Shown piece after piece: positions 43,405 to 51,353 of a DNA stretch of 64,000 nucleotides. Position 1 is the stretch's first letter. Each line of letters starts with the position of its first letter. Under the pieces are notes generated by a model. That model was not told where the DNA came from and did not search any database. It saw only the letters and a program-made list of their open reading frames with translations. The position numbers and the translations under genes were made by a program. Source of the stretch: Kutzneria sp. 744 (GTDB taxonomy: Bacteria > Actinomycetota > Actinomycetes > Mycobacteriales > Pseudonocardiaceae); NCBI RefSeq assembly GCF_000568255.1, contig NZ_KK037166.1, positions 7,822,810 to 7,886,809 on the forward strand, read 5' to 3'.

Positions 43405-43558
43405 TTTTGCCACATGCGCTTCCCATTTGCGTTCTAGTGCCACATAGGAAGCGCATGTGGCACTGGACGGGGCGGGCGGGGCTCCGCTGCGCCGCGGTTT
43501 CGCCACATGCGCTTCCTATGTGGCGCCTGGGCGCAAGTAGGAAGCGCATGTGGCAAAA
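43405..43558. repeat. Array of four inverted GCCACATGCGCTTCC units
   Basis: Core copies lie at 43409-43423 (+), 43447-43461 (-), 43502-43516 (+) and 43540-43554 (-). The outermost pair extends to 19 perfect bases (TTTTGCCACATGCGCTTCC and its complement at 43540-43558). Each + and - neighbour pair forms a hairpin, and the outer pair can form a large cruciform. It lies between the convergent racemase and LLM genes and could terminate both, but its two-fold repetition suggests a mobile palindromic element. Confidence 0.75.
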
Positions 43559-43595
43559 AGCGGGGGGCCGGTGGCTGGGCTCGGTTACGCTCTGC

Positions 43596-44510
43596 TCAGG
43601 TGAGCTGGGGGAGGACGTCCTTGACGAGGCGCTCCATCTGCTCGTGCTCGTCGAACAGCGGGTTGAGCAGGATCATCTCGGCGCCGGCGTCCTTGACCTC
43701 CTGGAGACCACGGGCCACGTCGTCGGGGGTGCCGTAGACGGCCACCGAGGTCAGGTCGCCGAGGGGGAAGCCGGCGTAGAGGGCGCCGAGGGCCTCGCCG
43801 ACACGGGTGCGGGCGCGCTCGGCGTCGTCGTCGACGGCCAGGTACACGCGCTTGGCGATCATGAAGTCGGGGCGGTCGAACTCCTCCATGGCGGCCCGGG
43901 CGACGGGCACCAACGAGGTGAACGCGGCGGTGGTGGAGGATCCCGCGCCGATGAAGCCGTTGCCGAGCTTGACGGCGCGGCGGACGGCGTTGGGGTGGTT
44001 GGCCCCGAACCACACCGGCGGGTGCGGGCGCTGCACCGGCTTGGGCTCCATGGGGGCGTCCTTGAGCTGCCAGAACCGGCCGTCGAAGGTGACCGAGGGC
44101 TCGGTCCAGAGCCGCTTCATCAGGTCGAGGCCCTCGGTGAAGCGGGTGACCAGGTGCTCGGGGCTGGAGTCGAACGCGGCGAACGGCCGGAACTTGCCGC
44201 CGGTGCCGACGCCGACGTCGATGCGGCCGCCGCTGAGCTGGTCCAGCGAGGTGATGCTCTTGGCCAGGTGCACGGGGTTGCGCAGCGGCGTGACGAACAC
44301 GGCGCAGCCCAGCCGGATGCGTTCGGTGCACGCGGCGGCGTAGGCCAGCAGCTCCAGCGGGCTGATCACGGGTTTGCTGCCGATGATCTGCTCCTGCGTC
44401 CACGCCCCGTCGAAGCCGAGCTCCTCGGCTCGGGCCAGGAACCGGCGCACCTCGCGGGGGTCGACGGCGAACTGCGGGATGGCGACGGAGAAGCGCATTG
44501 GCCTACTCAT
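43596..44510 (-). CDS. LLM-class (F420-dependent type) oxidoreductase
   Basis: The 304-residue protein has luciferase-like barrel markers: FLARAEELGFDGAWTQEQ, RIRLGCAVFVTPLRNPVHLAKSITSLDQLSGGR (parts: TPLRNPVHLAKSI, LDQLSGGRIDVGVGTG) and PHPPVWFGANHPNAVRRAVKLGNGFIGAG. These are typical of actinobacterial F420- or FMN-dependent enzymes. The substrate is unknown. It overlaps the HxlR regulator by eight bases and is its likely target and operon partner. Confidence 0.88.
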   Translation of the reverse strand: MSRPMRFSVAIPQFAVDPREVRRFLARAEELGFDGAWTQEQIIGSKPVISPLELLAYAAACTERIRLGCAVFVTPLRNPVHLAKSITSLDQLSGGRIDVGVGTGGKFRPFAAFDSSPEHLVTRFTEGLDLMKRLWTEPSVTFDGRFWQLKDAPMEPKPVQRPHPPVWFGANHPNAVRRAVKLGNGFIGAGSSTTAAFTSLVPVARAAMEEFDRPDFMIAKRVYLAVDDDAERARTRVGEALGALYAGFPLGDLTSVAVYGTPDDVARGLQEVKDAGAEMILLNPLFDEHEQMERLVKDVLPQLT

Positions 44511-44955
44511 CGGACACCGTCCTCTCGACTGGTTGTCCGCCGAGCCGCACCGCCCGGCTTTCCCCCAGTTCTACCGGCTGGTGGCAGTGCTCGCACACGA
44601 CTTGGGCGTGCAGGACCTCGCCGCAGCTGTGTTCCCAGACGGTGGGCGGCGGCCCCGGATTGATGTGCCGGTCGCCCCACTCCATCAACGTCAGCAGCAC
44701 CGTGTGCAGGCTCTTCGCCGCCTCCGTCGGGTGGTACTCGTAGCGCGGCGGGTGCTGCTCGTACTGCCGCCGCTCCAGCAGGCCCGCGTCCACCAGCTTG
44801 CGCAGCCGCGTGGCCAGGATGTCCCGGCTCGCCCCGGTCTGCTGCACGATCTGGTCGAACCGCCGGCAGCCCAGCAGCACCTCCCGCAGCGCCAGCAGCG
44901 TCCACCGCTCGCCGATCACCTCCAGTGCGTCGGCGATCGAACACGTTCTGGCCAT
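44503..44955 (-). CDS. HxlR-family transcriptional regulator
   Basis: I start it at ATG 44955: the longer open frame to 45027 runs through a hairpin repeat and lacks a ribosome site. The 150-residue protein has CSIADALEVIGERWTLLALREVL, the HxlR wing helix RFDQIVQQTGASRDILATRLRKL, and a C-terminal CEHCHQPVEL metal-like motif plus a Cys near WEHSCGE. HxlR proteins sense electrophiles or oxidants through cysteines. It is transcribed with the LLM oxidoreductase. Confidence 0.88.
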   Translation of the reverse strand: MARTCSIADALEVIGERWTLLALREVLLGCRRFDQIVQQTGASRDILATRLRKLVDAGLLERRQYEQHPPRYEYHPTEAAKSLHTVLLTLMEWGDRHINPGPPPTVWEHSCGEVLHAQVVCEHCHQPVELGESRAVRLGGQPVERTVSDE

Positions 44956-44998
44956 GCCCCACCCTACCCGGTGAGTCCAGTTTTCCAACCCGGTGCAT

Positions 44999-45051
44999 GC
45001 AGGGAAGGACGCCTTACCCGCGTTCAACGAGGGTAAGGCGTCCTTCCCTGC
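44999..45051. repeat. Perfect 21-bp-stem hairpin, copy 1
   Basis: Arms at 44999-45019 and 45031-45051 pair perfectly; the arm core is AAGGACGCCTTACCC and the loop is GCGTTCAACGA. It lies upstream of the HxlR gene, in a divergent region, where a terminator is not expected. A copy with the same stem is at 55097. The equal stem and related loop suggest a dispersed repeat family. Confidence 0.8.
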
Positions 45052-45182
45052 GTCAGGCCGTGCCTGAAGATCCCCTGGTTCGCCGGGCTTCCGGTCACCA
45101 AATCCGAGATCTGGTTCTGCGCCAGCGGGGCGGGGCTAGCGTCGGGGCTGCGGGCCGGACCACGACACGGGGGCGGTGCGGG

Positions 45183-46466
45183 ATGGGTGACGGCGGCTGG
45201 TGGCGGCGGACCCGGTCTTGGCCGTTGTGGCAGCTGCCGGCACCGGCGGTGGCGTACGTGCTGACGGTGGAGACGGCGGCGGTGGCGGCGGGTGCGGCCA
45301 TCGCGACGGCGGCCCCGGTCGGCGCCGACGACCTGCTGTCCTTCGCGGTGCTGGCGGCGTGTTCGGTGGTGCATCTCCAGGCGTCCCGGCGCATCGAACG
45401 GGTCCGGCGGGTCACGGTCGGCGGCCCCCAGGTCGACCTGACGTCCATCTGGCTGGTGGCCGCGGTGTGTTGCTTGCCGCCGCTTCTGGTGCTGGGCATG
45501 GTGGTGTTGACGCGAGGTCAACGTTGGCTGGCGTTCGACCGCCCCGCGCACCGGAACTGGTTCTCCGCGGCGGCAATCACGCTGTCGGCCTGCGCGGCCA
45601 GCGGGGTGCTGCTGGTGGCCGGGCATCGGCCGCCGCGGCTGACCGATGTGCCGGGTTCGTTGGCGCAGCTGATGGTGCTGGCGGCGGCGACGATCGTGTA
45701 CTGGGTGGCGCAGGTGTTGTTGGTGGGCGGCGCGATCGCCTTGACGACAACGCGTCCCCGGATCGTCGACCTGGTCGGGGATCTGGAGCTGAACGCCATC
45801 GACGTGGCCACGGTGTGCCTGGGCGTCCTCGTTTCCATCGCGTTGACCCACGCGCCGCTGGTGATCCTCTTCGGCGTGCCGGTGGCGGTGGTGCTGCACC
45901 GGGCGATCCTGGTGCGCCAGTTCGAGAACGACGCCCGACAGGACGCCAAGACGGGGCTGGCCAACACCGTGCACTGGCGTCAGATCGCCCGCAAGGAGCT
46001 GGCGGTGGCCGGGCGTCGCAACGAGGGCGTCGGCCTGCTGATCATCGACCTGGACCACTTCAAGAACCTGAACGACCGCTACGGCCATCTCGCCGGCGAC
46101 GACGTGCTGCGCGCGGTGGCCGACGCGTTGCGGGCGGAGGTGCCCGACTTCGACTTCGTGGCCCGCTTCGGCGGCGAGGAGTTCAGCATCCTGGTTCCGG
46201 GCGTGCACAGCCAGACCTCGTTGCTGCACACCGGTGATCGAATTCGTCGAACGCTGGAACGACTCACCGTGGCGATCACGGGCGACGCCGGCGATCCGGC
46301 GGTTGTCGGAGTCACGGCGTCGGTGGGCGCGGCCCTGTTTCCCGATCACGCGCTGAACCTGGACGATCTTCTCCGCACCGCCGACACCGCGTTGTACGCG
46401 GCCAAACGAAGTGGGCGGAATCGGACATGTCTGGCGGCGGGGCACCTGGGCGCGCGGCCGGCCTGA
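45183..46466 (+). CDS. Membrane-bound diguanylate cyclase (GGDEF)
   Basis: From ATG 45183 the protein has 427 residues. About seven hydrophobic segments fill residues 20-245 (VAYVLTVETAAVAAGAAIAT, IWLVAAVCCLPPLLVLGMVV, and others). The GGDEF domain has DAKTGLAN, LLIIDLDHFKNLNDRYGH, and the active site ARFGGEEFSIL, so it should make cyclic di-GMP. No RxxD inhibitory site precedes GGEEF: the residues there are PDFDFVARF. C-di-GMP controls development through BldD in actinomycetes. Monocistronic. Confidence 0.92.
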   Translation: MGDGGWWRRTRSWPLWQLPAPAVAYVLTVETAAVAAGAAIATAAPVGADDLLSFAVLAACSVVHLQASRRIERVRRVTVGGPQVDLTSIWLVAAVCCLPPLLVLGMVVLTRGQRWLAFDRPAHRNWFSAAAITLSACAASGVLLVAGHRPPRLTDVPGSLAQLMVLAAATIVYWVAQVLLVGGAIALTTTRPRIVDLVGDLELNAIDVATVCLGVLVSIALTHAPLVILFGVPVAVVLHRAILVRQFENDARQDAKTGLANTVHWRQIARKELAVAGRRNEGVGLLIIDLDHFKNLNDRYGHLAGDDVLRAVADALRAEVPDFDFVARFGGEEFSILVPGVHSQTSLLHTGDRIRRTLERLTVAITGDAGDPAVVGVTASVGAALFPDHALNLDDLLRTADTALYAAKRSGRNRTCLAAGHLGARPA

Positions 46467-46485
46467 CGAACGGAAGATCGTTACG

Positions 46486-46597
46486 GAGAAAGGGCGAGAC
46501 CCCCGTCCCAGAGGGGGGAGGTGGACGGGGGTCTCGCTAAACCCGCTACCGGGGGGAGGAGTAGCGGGGTGTCTGTGGTTGTCGGCGCCGCGTTCCG
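46486..46597 (-). ncRNA. 6C small RNA
   Basis: On the minus strand two successive hairpins each present a loop with six cytosines. Hairpin 1 has stem CCCGCTAC/GTAGCGGG (46561-46568 with 46542-46549) and loop TCCTCCCCCCG. Hairpin 2 has a perfect 14-bp stem CGAGACCCCCGTCC (46523-46536 with 46495-46508) and loop ACCTCCCCCCTCTG, followed by CCCTTTCT, a terminator-like tail. This is the hallmark of the actinobacterial 6C RNA (B11 in Mycobacterium), whose C-rich loops pair with G-rich ribosome binding sites. A possible -10 box TAACCT lies at 46604-46609. The 5' end is estimated. Confidence 0.9.
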
Positions 46598-46797
46598 GTG
46601 ACAAGGTTAGAGCAAGATCGTTGTTACTAGAACCGCACCGATTACGACTCTACGTTACTTCGCCGCCGGCTGAAACCCCAACCGCCGAAAGTGTAACGAC
46701 TTGTTGCCCACGCCCACGTTCTGACCAGGCGATTCCGTCGGCGCATGAGTCACGTTTCGCTCGGATGGCTGTTGAAAGTGAACGTCCGTCGCGCCCC

Positions 46798-49284
46798 TCA
46801 CACCGCCACCTTGTCGCCCGTGTTGTCACGCTGACGGGGGAGTGCCCGTTCCTGCTCGGCCGCCACGACCCCGTTCCACGCCAGCATCGCCCGTGCCGCC
46901 AGGCGTCCCGGCGTCGCGTCCACCGGCAGCCGGGCCAGCAGCTGGCCGGCGACCGGCGCGCCGTCGGCGTCGCGCAGCGGGAGATGGTGCGGGTCGGGCA
47001 GCATCTCCTCGAACACCAGGCCGGATTCCGGGTCGTCGGCAAGGAGTTTGTCCAGTGCCCGCACCGCGGACAGGCTGTCGAGGTCCACCGGCCGGGGCTG
47101 GTGTCCACCCTGCGAGCGGGCGAACACCCAGCGGGGGATGCCGGTGCCGATGCGCAGCGCGGCGACGGCTCGGATCCGTTCGCCGGGGGGAAGGTCGGCC
47201 GCGGGCAGTTGGTCGCGGGCGATGCGCCACTGGGCCCCGGACAGCACCAGTCCGCCGGCGAGAACCAAGCGTGGCAATCGATTGCGACCGGGCAACGCGG
47301 CCAGCGGGTTGCCCAGCGCCACCGGCCCGGCCAGGCGCCGCACGGGCGACGCGGCGGTCAGCAGGGTCACGAGTAAGCCCCAGGGCGCGAGCGGTGCTCG
47401 GGCCGAGTGGTACATCGGCCACAGCGCAAGGCCGTCCGGCCCGTCGGCGTCCTCGGCCACGATCCGGTCGCCGACGCGGCGCACGGTGATCCGGTCCAGC
47501 GCCAGATAACGCCCGCCGGCCGGCTGGTAGGCCGACGAATCGGCGTCGCCGGTCCACATCGGACAATATCGGGGCCGCCGCACCGCGCCCGCGGCCTGGG
47601 AGTCCTGCGGTGGCACCAGGATCTCCACCGTCTCGGCCCCACAACGCCGGCCGAGCTCGTCCAGAAACGTGCGATACGCCGTCACGTGGGGAAGTTCGCC
47701 GTGCAGATGTCGAAGCGCTTCGACGAACCGGGCGTCCACCACGCCGGCCGGCGCGGCGCCTTCCAGCACCGCCCCGTGACCGCCGCCGACGCCGATCGGC
47801 CGCACCAGGCAGTCGACCGGCCACGCCGGGGTGACGGCCGGCGGCGCGCCGATCTCGTCCAACTGCTGGGGCGTCACGGTGACCTGGTCCGCGTCGGTGT
47901 CGAGCAGACCCAACAGCCGCCCGTACGGAGTGTCCACATCGGACGGTGCCGCCGGCCAGCCGGGCCGCTGTCGGGGCAGGCCGCTGTCCCAGGCGTGCAG
48001 CGCCGGATCGCGGGAGTCCTCGTGCCGGCCGAGGAACTCGGCCAATACCTCGGTCACCGGCCGCGGCTGCGGGCCGACGAGCCGGAGGATCGGGTGCTCC
48101 GGCGTGGGAGGGGCGGCGTCGGCCAGCATCGCGCCGACCCGGCCGGCCTGGGCCAGCAGGCTTTGCAACCGCGAGGCGGCCTCGGTCGGCATGGTGCCGC
48201 CCGCCCGGCGGTACACGTCGACGAAGCCGGGCTTCGGCGGCGCGGCGGCGGTCGGCCCCCAGCCCGTCAGCTCGCTCGACGGCGGCGCGGACACGACCAG
48301 CACACCGAGCCCGGCCAGGTGCCGCAGGTAACCGCGCATCACGTCCGGGGCGTCGGCCGACAGCCGCATCACGAGCTCGTCGGCCTCGGACGAACCAGCC
48401 GACAGCGTGCGCCGGATCGCGTCCAGCGCGGGCGTGCGGCGGATCTTCACCCGCCGCATGGTGCCGCCGTCGACGGCGTCCACCACCCAGCAGCACAGGT
48501 GATCGCCGTCGATCCAGTTGAGTCCCGTGAGACTCACGGTCGCGCCGACGAGGTCCGGCAGCGCTCGGTCGCCCCGCGTTGCGGCGACGCGGTTGGCCGC
48601 GGACGCACCGAGGCTCGTCCATGCGCCGGCCCGCTGTCCGACGCCCAGCAGCGCCACGTGCCCGAGCCAGTCGCGGGGCGTGGGCTTCGCCGCACCGCGG
48701 GCCAGCACCCGCAGCAGGTAGTCGGACCGGTGCCGCAAACGCTTGCTGTCCCACGTCTCGCCGAACGACAGGCGGCGTCGGATGTCGTCCACCATGCCCG
48801 GGGCGGCCTCGGTGACCGCGCGCATCGCGAACTCCGACGAGTTCACCAGCCGCCACGGCAGATCGGACAGACGCTCACGTTCCGCCGCCAGGGCCTGCTC
48901 GGCCTCCGCCTGCCGGGCCACCATGGCGGTCGACCAGTCGCCGGCGTGGGTGAGGTCGTCGGCCAGCTCCGGCGACAGGCCCACGACGGCGCCGGCCACC
49001 CGGTAGCAGTCCTCCTCCGGCACCGGCTCACCGCGGTGCAGCAGCCGTCGCAGGGCCAGTAGCTCGGCCCGCTCCTCGGCTTCGAGGTACGGATGCGGCA
49101 CCAGCTCCGCGCCCAGCCGCTCGGCCAGGGTGTCGGCAAACCGTGCATACGAGGACTGCTCACACTGTCGTTCCCGTAGCTGGGTGAACAGCTCCGGGTT
49201 GCCGACCGCGGTCCACAGCCGGGCCGGCAGGCCGGCGACGCGCAGCAGGCCGCCCGCCCCGACGGTCAAGGCCTCATCCGCCAC
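46798..49284 (-). CDS. LanB-type dehydratase, glutamylation domain protein
   Basis: The protein starts at GTG 49284 and has 828 residues. It shows lantibiotic dehydratase N-terminal features: YLLRVLARGAAKPTPRDWLGHVALLGVG (parts: AKPTPRDWLGHVALLG), a central region with GEPVPEED-type helical stretches, YQPAGGRYLALDRITV, and the end block GTGIPRWVFARSQGGHQPRPVDLDSL, where LanB proteins have 'lPRwv..'. There is no SpaB_C elimination domain; that domain is encoded separately just upstream, overlapping by 11 bases. Such split enzymes occur in thiopeptide pathways; proteins with only this domain can also be peptide aminoacyl-tRNA ligases. No precursor peptide is visible. Confidence 0.85.
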   Translation of the reverse strand: MADEALTVGAGGLLRVAGLPARLWTAVGNPELFTQLRERQCEQSSYARFADTLAERLGAELVPHPYLEAEERAELLALRRLLHRGEPVPEEDCYRVAGAVVGLSPELADDLTHAGDWSTAMVARQAEAEQALAAERERLSDLPWRLVNSSEFAMRAVTEAAPGMVDDIRRRLSFGETWDSKRLRHRSDYLLRVLARGAAKPTPRDWLGHVALLGVGQRAGAWTSLGASAANRVAATRGDRALPDLVGATVSLTGLNWIDGDHLCCWVVDAVDGGTMRRVKIRRTPALDAIRRTLSAGSSEADELVMRLSADAPDVMRGYLRHLAGLGVLVVSAPPSSELTGWGPTAAAPPKPGFVDVYRRAGGTMPTEAASRLQSLLAQAGRVGAMLADAAPPTPEHPILRLVGPQPRPVTEVLAEFLGRHEDSRDPALHAWDSGLPRQRPGWPAAPSDVDTPYGRLLGLLDTDADQVTVTPQQLDEIGAPPAVTPAWPVDCLVRPIGVGGGHGAVLEGAAPAGVVDARFVEALRHLHGELPHVTAYRTFLDELGRRCGAETVEILVPPQDSQAAGAVRRPRYCPMWTGDADSSAYQPAGGRYLALDRITVRRVGDRIVAEDADGPDGLALWPMYHSARAPLAPWGLLVTLLTAASPVRRLAGPVALGNPLAALPGRNRLPRLVLAGGLVLSGAQWRIARDQLPAADLPPGERIRAVAALRIGTGIPRWVFARSQGGHQPRPVDLDSLSAVRALDKLLADDPESGLVFEEMLPDPHHLPLRDADGAPVAGQLLARLPVDATPGRLAARAMLAWNGVVAAEQERALPRQRDNTGDKVAV

Positions 49285-49903
49285 GGTGACCGACCAGGGA
49301 GTCCAGGATCCGCGCCTGCCGCGCCGACCCGAGCTTGGCTCGGTTCCAGTGCTGCACCACGTGGTACGCCACCGCCTCGCGCGGCCCGACCCGGGCCTGG
49401 TCGGTGTCGAAGTACTCGGCCCGCCACCGCTCCAGCACCGGCACGACCCGCTGGGCGTGCTGCTCCAGCAGCTCGCGGGTCGGCTCGGGCAGCCGTGACA
49501 GCAGCTCGTCCTCGCCCGTCCACCAGCCGGCCGGCTCGTCCGCGCCCGGTCCCGGCTCGCCGCCGACGATGTCCCGCACCCGTGCCCACACGTCGCGGTC
49601 CTCCCAGCCGGTGATCTGCAGGCCGTCGAACACGGCGCGCAGCATGCGCAGCGACACCACCCAGGAGGGCGTGTTGTCGCCGATGTCGCTGTGGTGGCGC
49701 AGCCAGAACACCGAGTCCACGGTGAACAGCTGATAGGCGTGCCGCATCGAGTCGGGCCCGCCGAACAGGTGCGCCTCCGGCTCGTACACGCCGGGCACCG
49801 CCTCGACCACCAGCCCGCGCCGCCGCCAGCGCGCGGCCAGCCGGCGCACCTCGGCCCGCACCGGGACGGCCCGGCCCGGCGCGGCCGGAACCGCACCCTC
49901 CTT
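49274..49903 (-). CDS. SpaB_C (thiopeptide-type bacteriocin biosynthesis) domain protein, 5' end lost
   Basis: The visible part (about 195-209 residues) carries VPGVYEPEAHLFGGPDSMRHAYQLFTVDS, seen as YEPEAHLFGG, the region where SpaB_C proteins have 'YxPExxRYGG...FhxDS', and ends LDSLVGHRGG. Family members have about 280-320 residues with an N-terminal part absent here. The frame stays open up to 49903, where the low-GC segment starts; GTG 49861 is only the first internal candidate. The domain performs glutamate elimination in lanthipeptide and thiopeptide dehydration, or [4+2] cyclisation in thiopeptides. It overlaps the LanB start. Confidence 0.75.
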   Translation of the reverse strand, partial: KEGAVPAAPGRAVPVRAEVRRLAARWRRRGLVVEAVPGVYEPEAHLFGGPDSMRHAYQLFTVDSVFWLRHHSDIGDNTPSWVVSLRMLRAVFDGLQITGWEDRDVWARVRDIVGGEPGPGADEPAGWWTGEDELLSRLPEPTRELLEQHAQRVVPVLERWRAEYFDTDQARVGPREAVAYHVVQHWNRAKLGSARQARILDSLVGHRGG

Positions 49904-50556
49904 TATACAATGTGTCGCAGAAGTGAATATCCGAGGGTCGCAGCTCCTATAACCGGTAGGAAGACTATCATTAATTACTTCGCGCGACTCTAGTTCCTAC
50001 TGTATCAAAACGATGAGGCGGTAACACTTCCGGCAGCTGCAGTTATGTACGCCTTGATCATTGTAATTGACACACAGACGTGCTGTAATCCTTCTACTCG
50101 GCGCCAGTAGAATCGGTTGTCAAGTTTTATTATCGCATGTTGCACGTTCCTTAAGTGTTTTCGGCGGAATCGAGACCCACAGAACTTGTGCCTTTACGGC
50201 GGCGCGCTACCTCAAGTCCCGCCGCCGTTTATCGCCCTCATAGGATACGTATTTACCGTTCCGTACTATCCATTCGAACTAAGCCCGGACAGCATTCGGG
50301 CGGAGACAAAAGGCGTAACGTTGCTAAGAATCTCGCAAACGGTGACCCACTCACCAATGGACGCCGCGCCCTCCAGAAGGACATCCGCGAATATTGATCG
50401 TTGGAAACTAGCTGATGCATTATCTTACACTAGCGGATTCATATAGGGCATCATACTGCTTCCTAGTGGTCAGCACAGGTTAATTCTTTTCTAGTCATCC
50501 ATTCAGGAGGGTAGTAGTCTGGTGGAAGGCCTTCGTTTCGCTTTAAGGAGTTATGG
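49904..50556. other. Anomalous approximately 50%-GC, non-coding segment
   Basis: Between CCGCACCCTCC and ATGGCCCGGTGG the composition falls abruptly from above 70% to about 50% GC, with all four bases near equal and no codon bias. Stops are dense in all frames; the only longer ORF (50117-50446, 109 codons) has no ribosome site or recognisable sequence. I see no repeats, terminal inverted repeats, target duplication or RNA-like hairpin. Both flanking genes are truncated at its borders. It looks like random filler for an assembly gap; true foreign DNA is less likely. Confidence 0.7.
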
Positions 50557-51217
50557 CCCGGTGGCCGGCCGCCTCGTCCGGCCCCAGCCCCGCGCCCAGC
50601 CAGTCGGCGACCTCCTCGAACGGGATGCCGACCCGCCACCACTCGCGCAGCTCCGCCACCGGGCGGCGGCCCGACCGGGCCAGCTCGCCGCCCTCGGCCG
50701 CGGTCAGGCCCAGCTCGCGCCAGCCCATCGCGTCCGCCGCGTCCACGCCCTGCCGGGCCCACTCCAGGGCCGCGTCGTCCAGCCACTGCCGCAGCAGGTA
50801 CGAGCTGAGCACCGGCCCCGCCACGCCCGCCTCGCGCCAGCGGTGCACCACCTCGATGTCCGCCGGGTCGTCGGTGCCGTGCGTGCGCTGCGACCACGCC
50901 TGCTCCGGCGTGATCCCGCGCGCCCGGAACTCCGCCGCCGCCCGCAGGCCGACACCGAACTCGTGCCAGCGCACCGCGTCCGCCGGGCTGATGCCCGCGT
51001 CCCGCCAGCCCGCCACCGTGCTCGGCGTGACGCCCGCGATCGCCCACTGCGCCGCCGTCAGCCCCGTCGTCACGCCGGCCGAGATCCAGGCCCGCGCGGT
51101 GGACACCGTGAACCCCCAACGGCGCCAGACAGCGGCTTCCCCCCGGGCGAACCCCGCGTTCACCCAGGCGTTGAGGTCTTCCGGTCGAGGCTCCACAGCA
51201 GTCCCATCATCCCCCAC
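50543..51217 (-). CDS. Tryptophan-glycine helical-repeat protein, 3' end probably lost
   Basis: The frame from GTG 51217 has 224 codons. The protein is built of about a dozen units of roughly 13 residues with the pattern W-x3-G-[VIF]-x-x-x-x-A: WAIAGVTPSTVAG, WRDAGISPADAVR, WHEFGVGLRAAAE. Each unit probably forms a short helix pair in a solenoid. There is no signal peptide or catalytic motif. The last normal residues (GLGPDEAAGHRA) are followed by three codons and a stop inside the low-GC segment, so the real C-terminus is missing. Function unknown; a binding scaffold is likely. Confidence 0.6.
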   Translation of the reverse strand: MGDDGTAVEPRPEDLNAWVNAGFARGEAAVWRRWGFTVSTARAWISAGVTTGLTAAQWAIAGVTPSTVAGWRDAGISPADAVRWHEFGVGLRAAAEFRARGITPEQAWSQRTHGTDDPADIEVVHRWREAGVAGPVLSSYLLRQWLDDAALEWARQGVDAADAMGWRELGLTAAEGGELARSGRRPVAELREWWRVGIPFEEVADWLGAGLGPDEAAGHRAITP

Positions 51218-51223
51218 ACGCGG

Positions 51224-51345
51224 TCACGGGTTCTGCCGTTTGATCGAGTCGATCGCCCACAGCGCAACCATTTCCGCCGAACGGCCTTGATCAGCGGGCG
51301 CTATCCGCTGATCGTTGCGAGGAGACCACCCGAACGGTGCAACAC
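51224..51345 (-). pseudogene. Decayed 3' copy of a DUF3558 lipoprotein gene
   Basis: The final codons read AEMVALWAIDSIKRQNP and stop, closely matching AETVATSAIDAIKQQNS at the end of the intact DUF3558 gene directly upstream. DNA similarity continues to about 51340 (TGCACCGTTCGGGTGGT versus TGCACCGTTTGGGTGGT) with an altered frame. It is the tail of a tandem duplicate that lost its 5' part. Confidence 0.7.
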
Positions 51346-51353
51346 TCCAGTGG

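Noticed and set aside
43405-43558. CRISPR array
   Set aside because: The repeats are only four, alternate in orientation and have unequal spacers; there are no cas genes.
44955-45027. Longer N-terminus for the HxlR regulator
   Set aside because: It would be encoded by the hairpin repeat and has no ribosome site; ATG 44955 begins at the conserved start of the family.
50117-50446. 109-codon ORF inside the low-GC segment
   Set aside because: No ribosome site, codon bias or recognisable motif; an ORF of this length is possible by chance in random 50%-GC sequence.
49904-50556. Insertion sequence or genomic island
   Set aside because: No transposase, terminal inverted repeats or target duplication, and both neighbours are cut as if sequence were missing rather than displaced.
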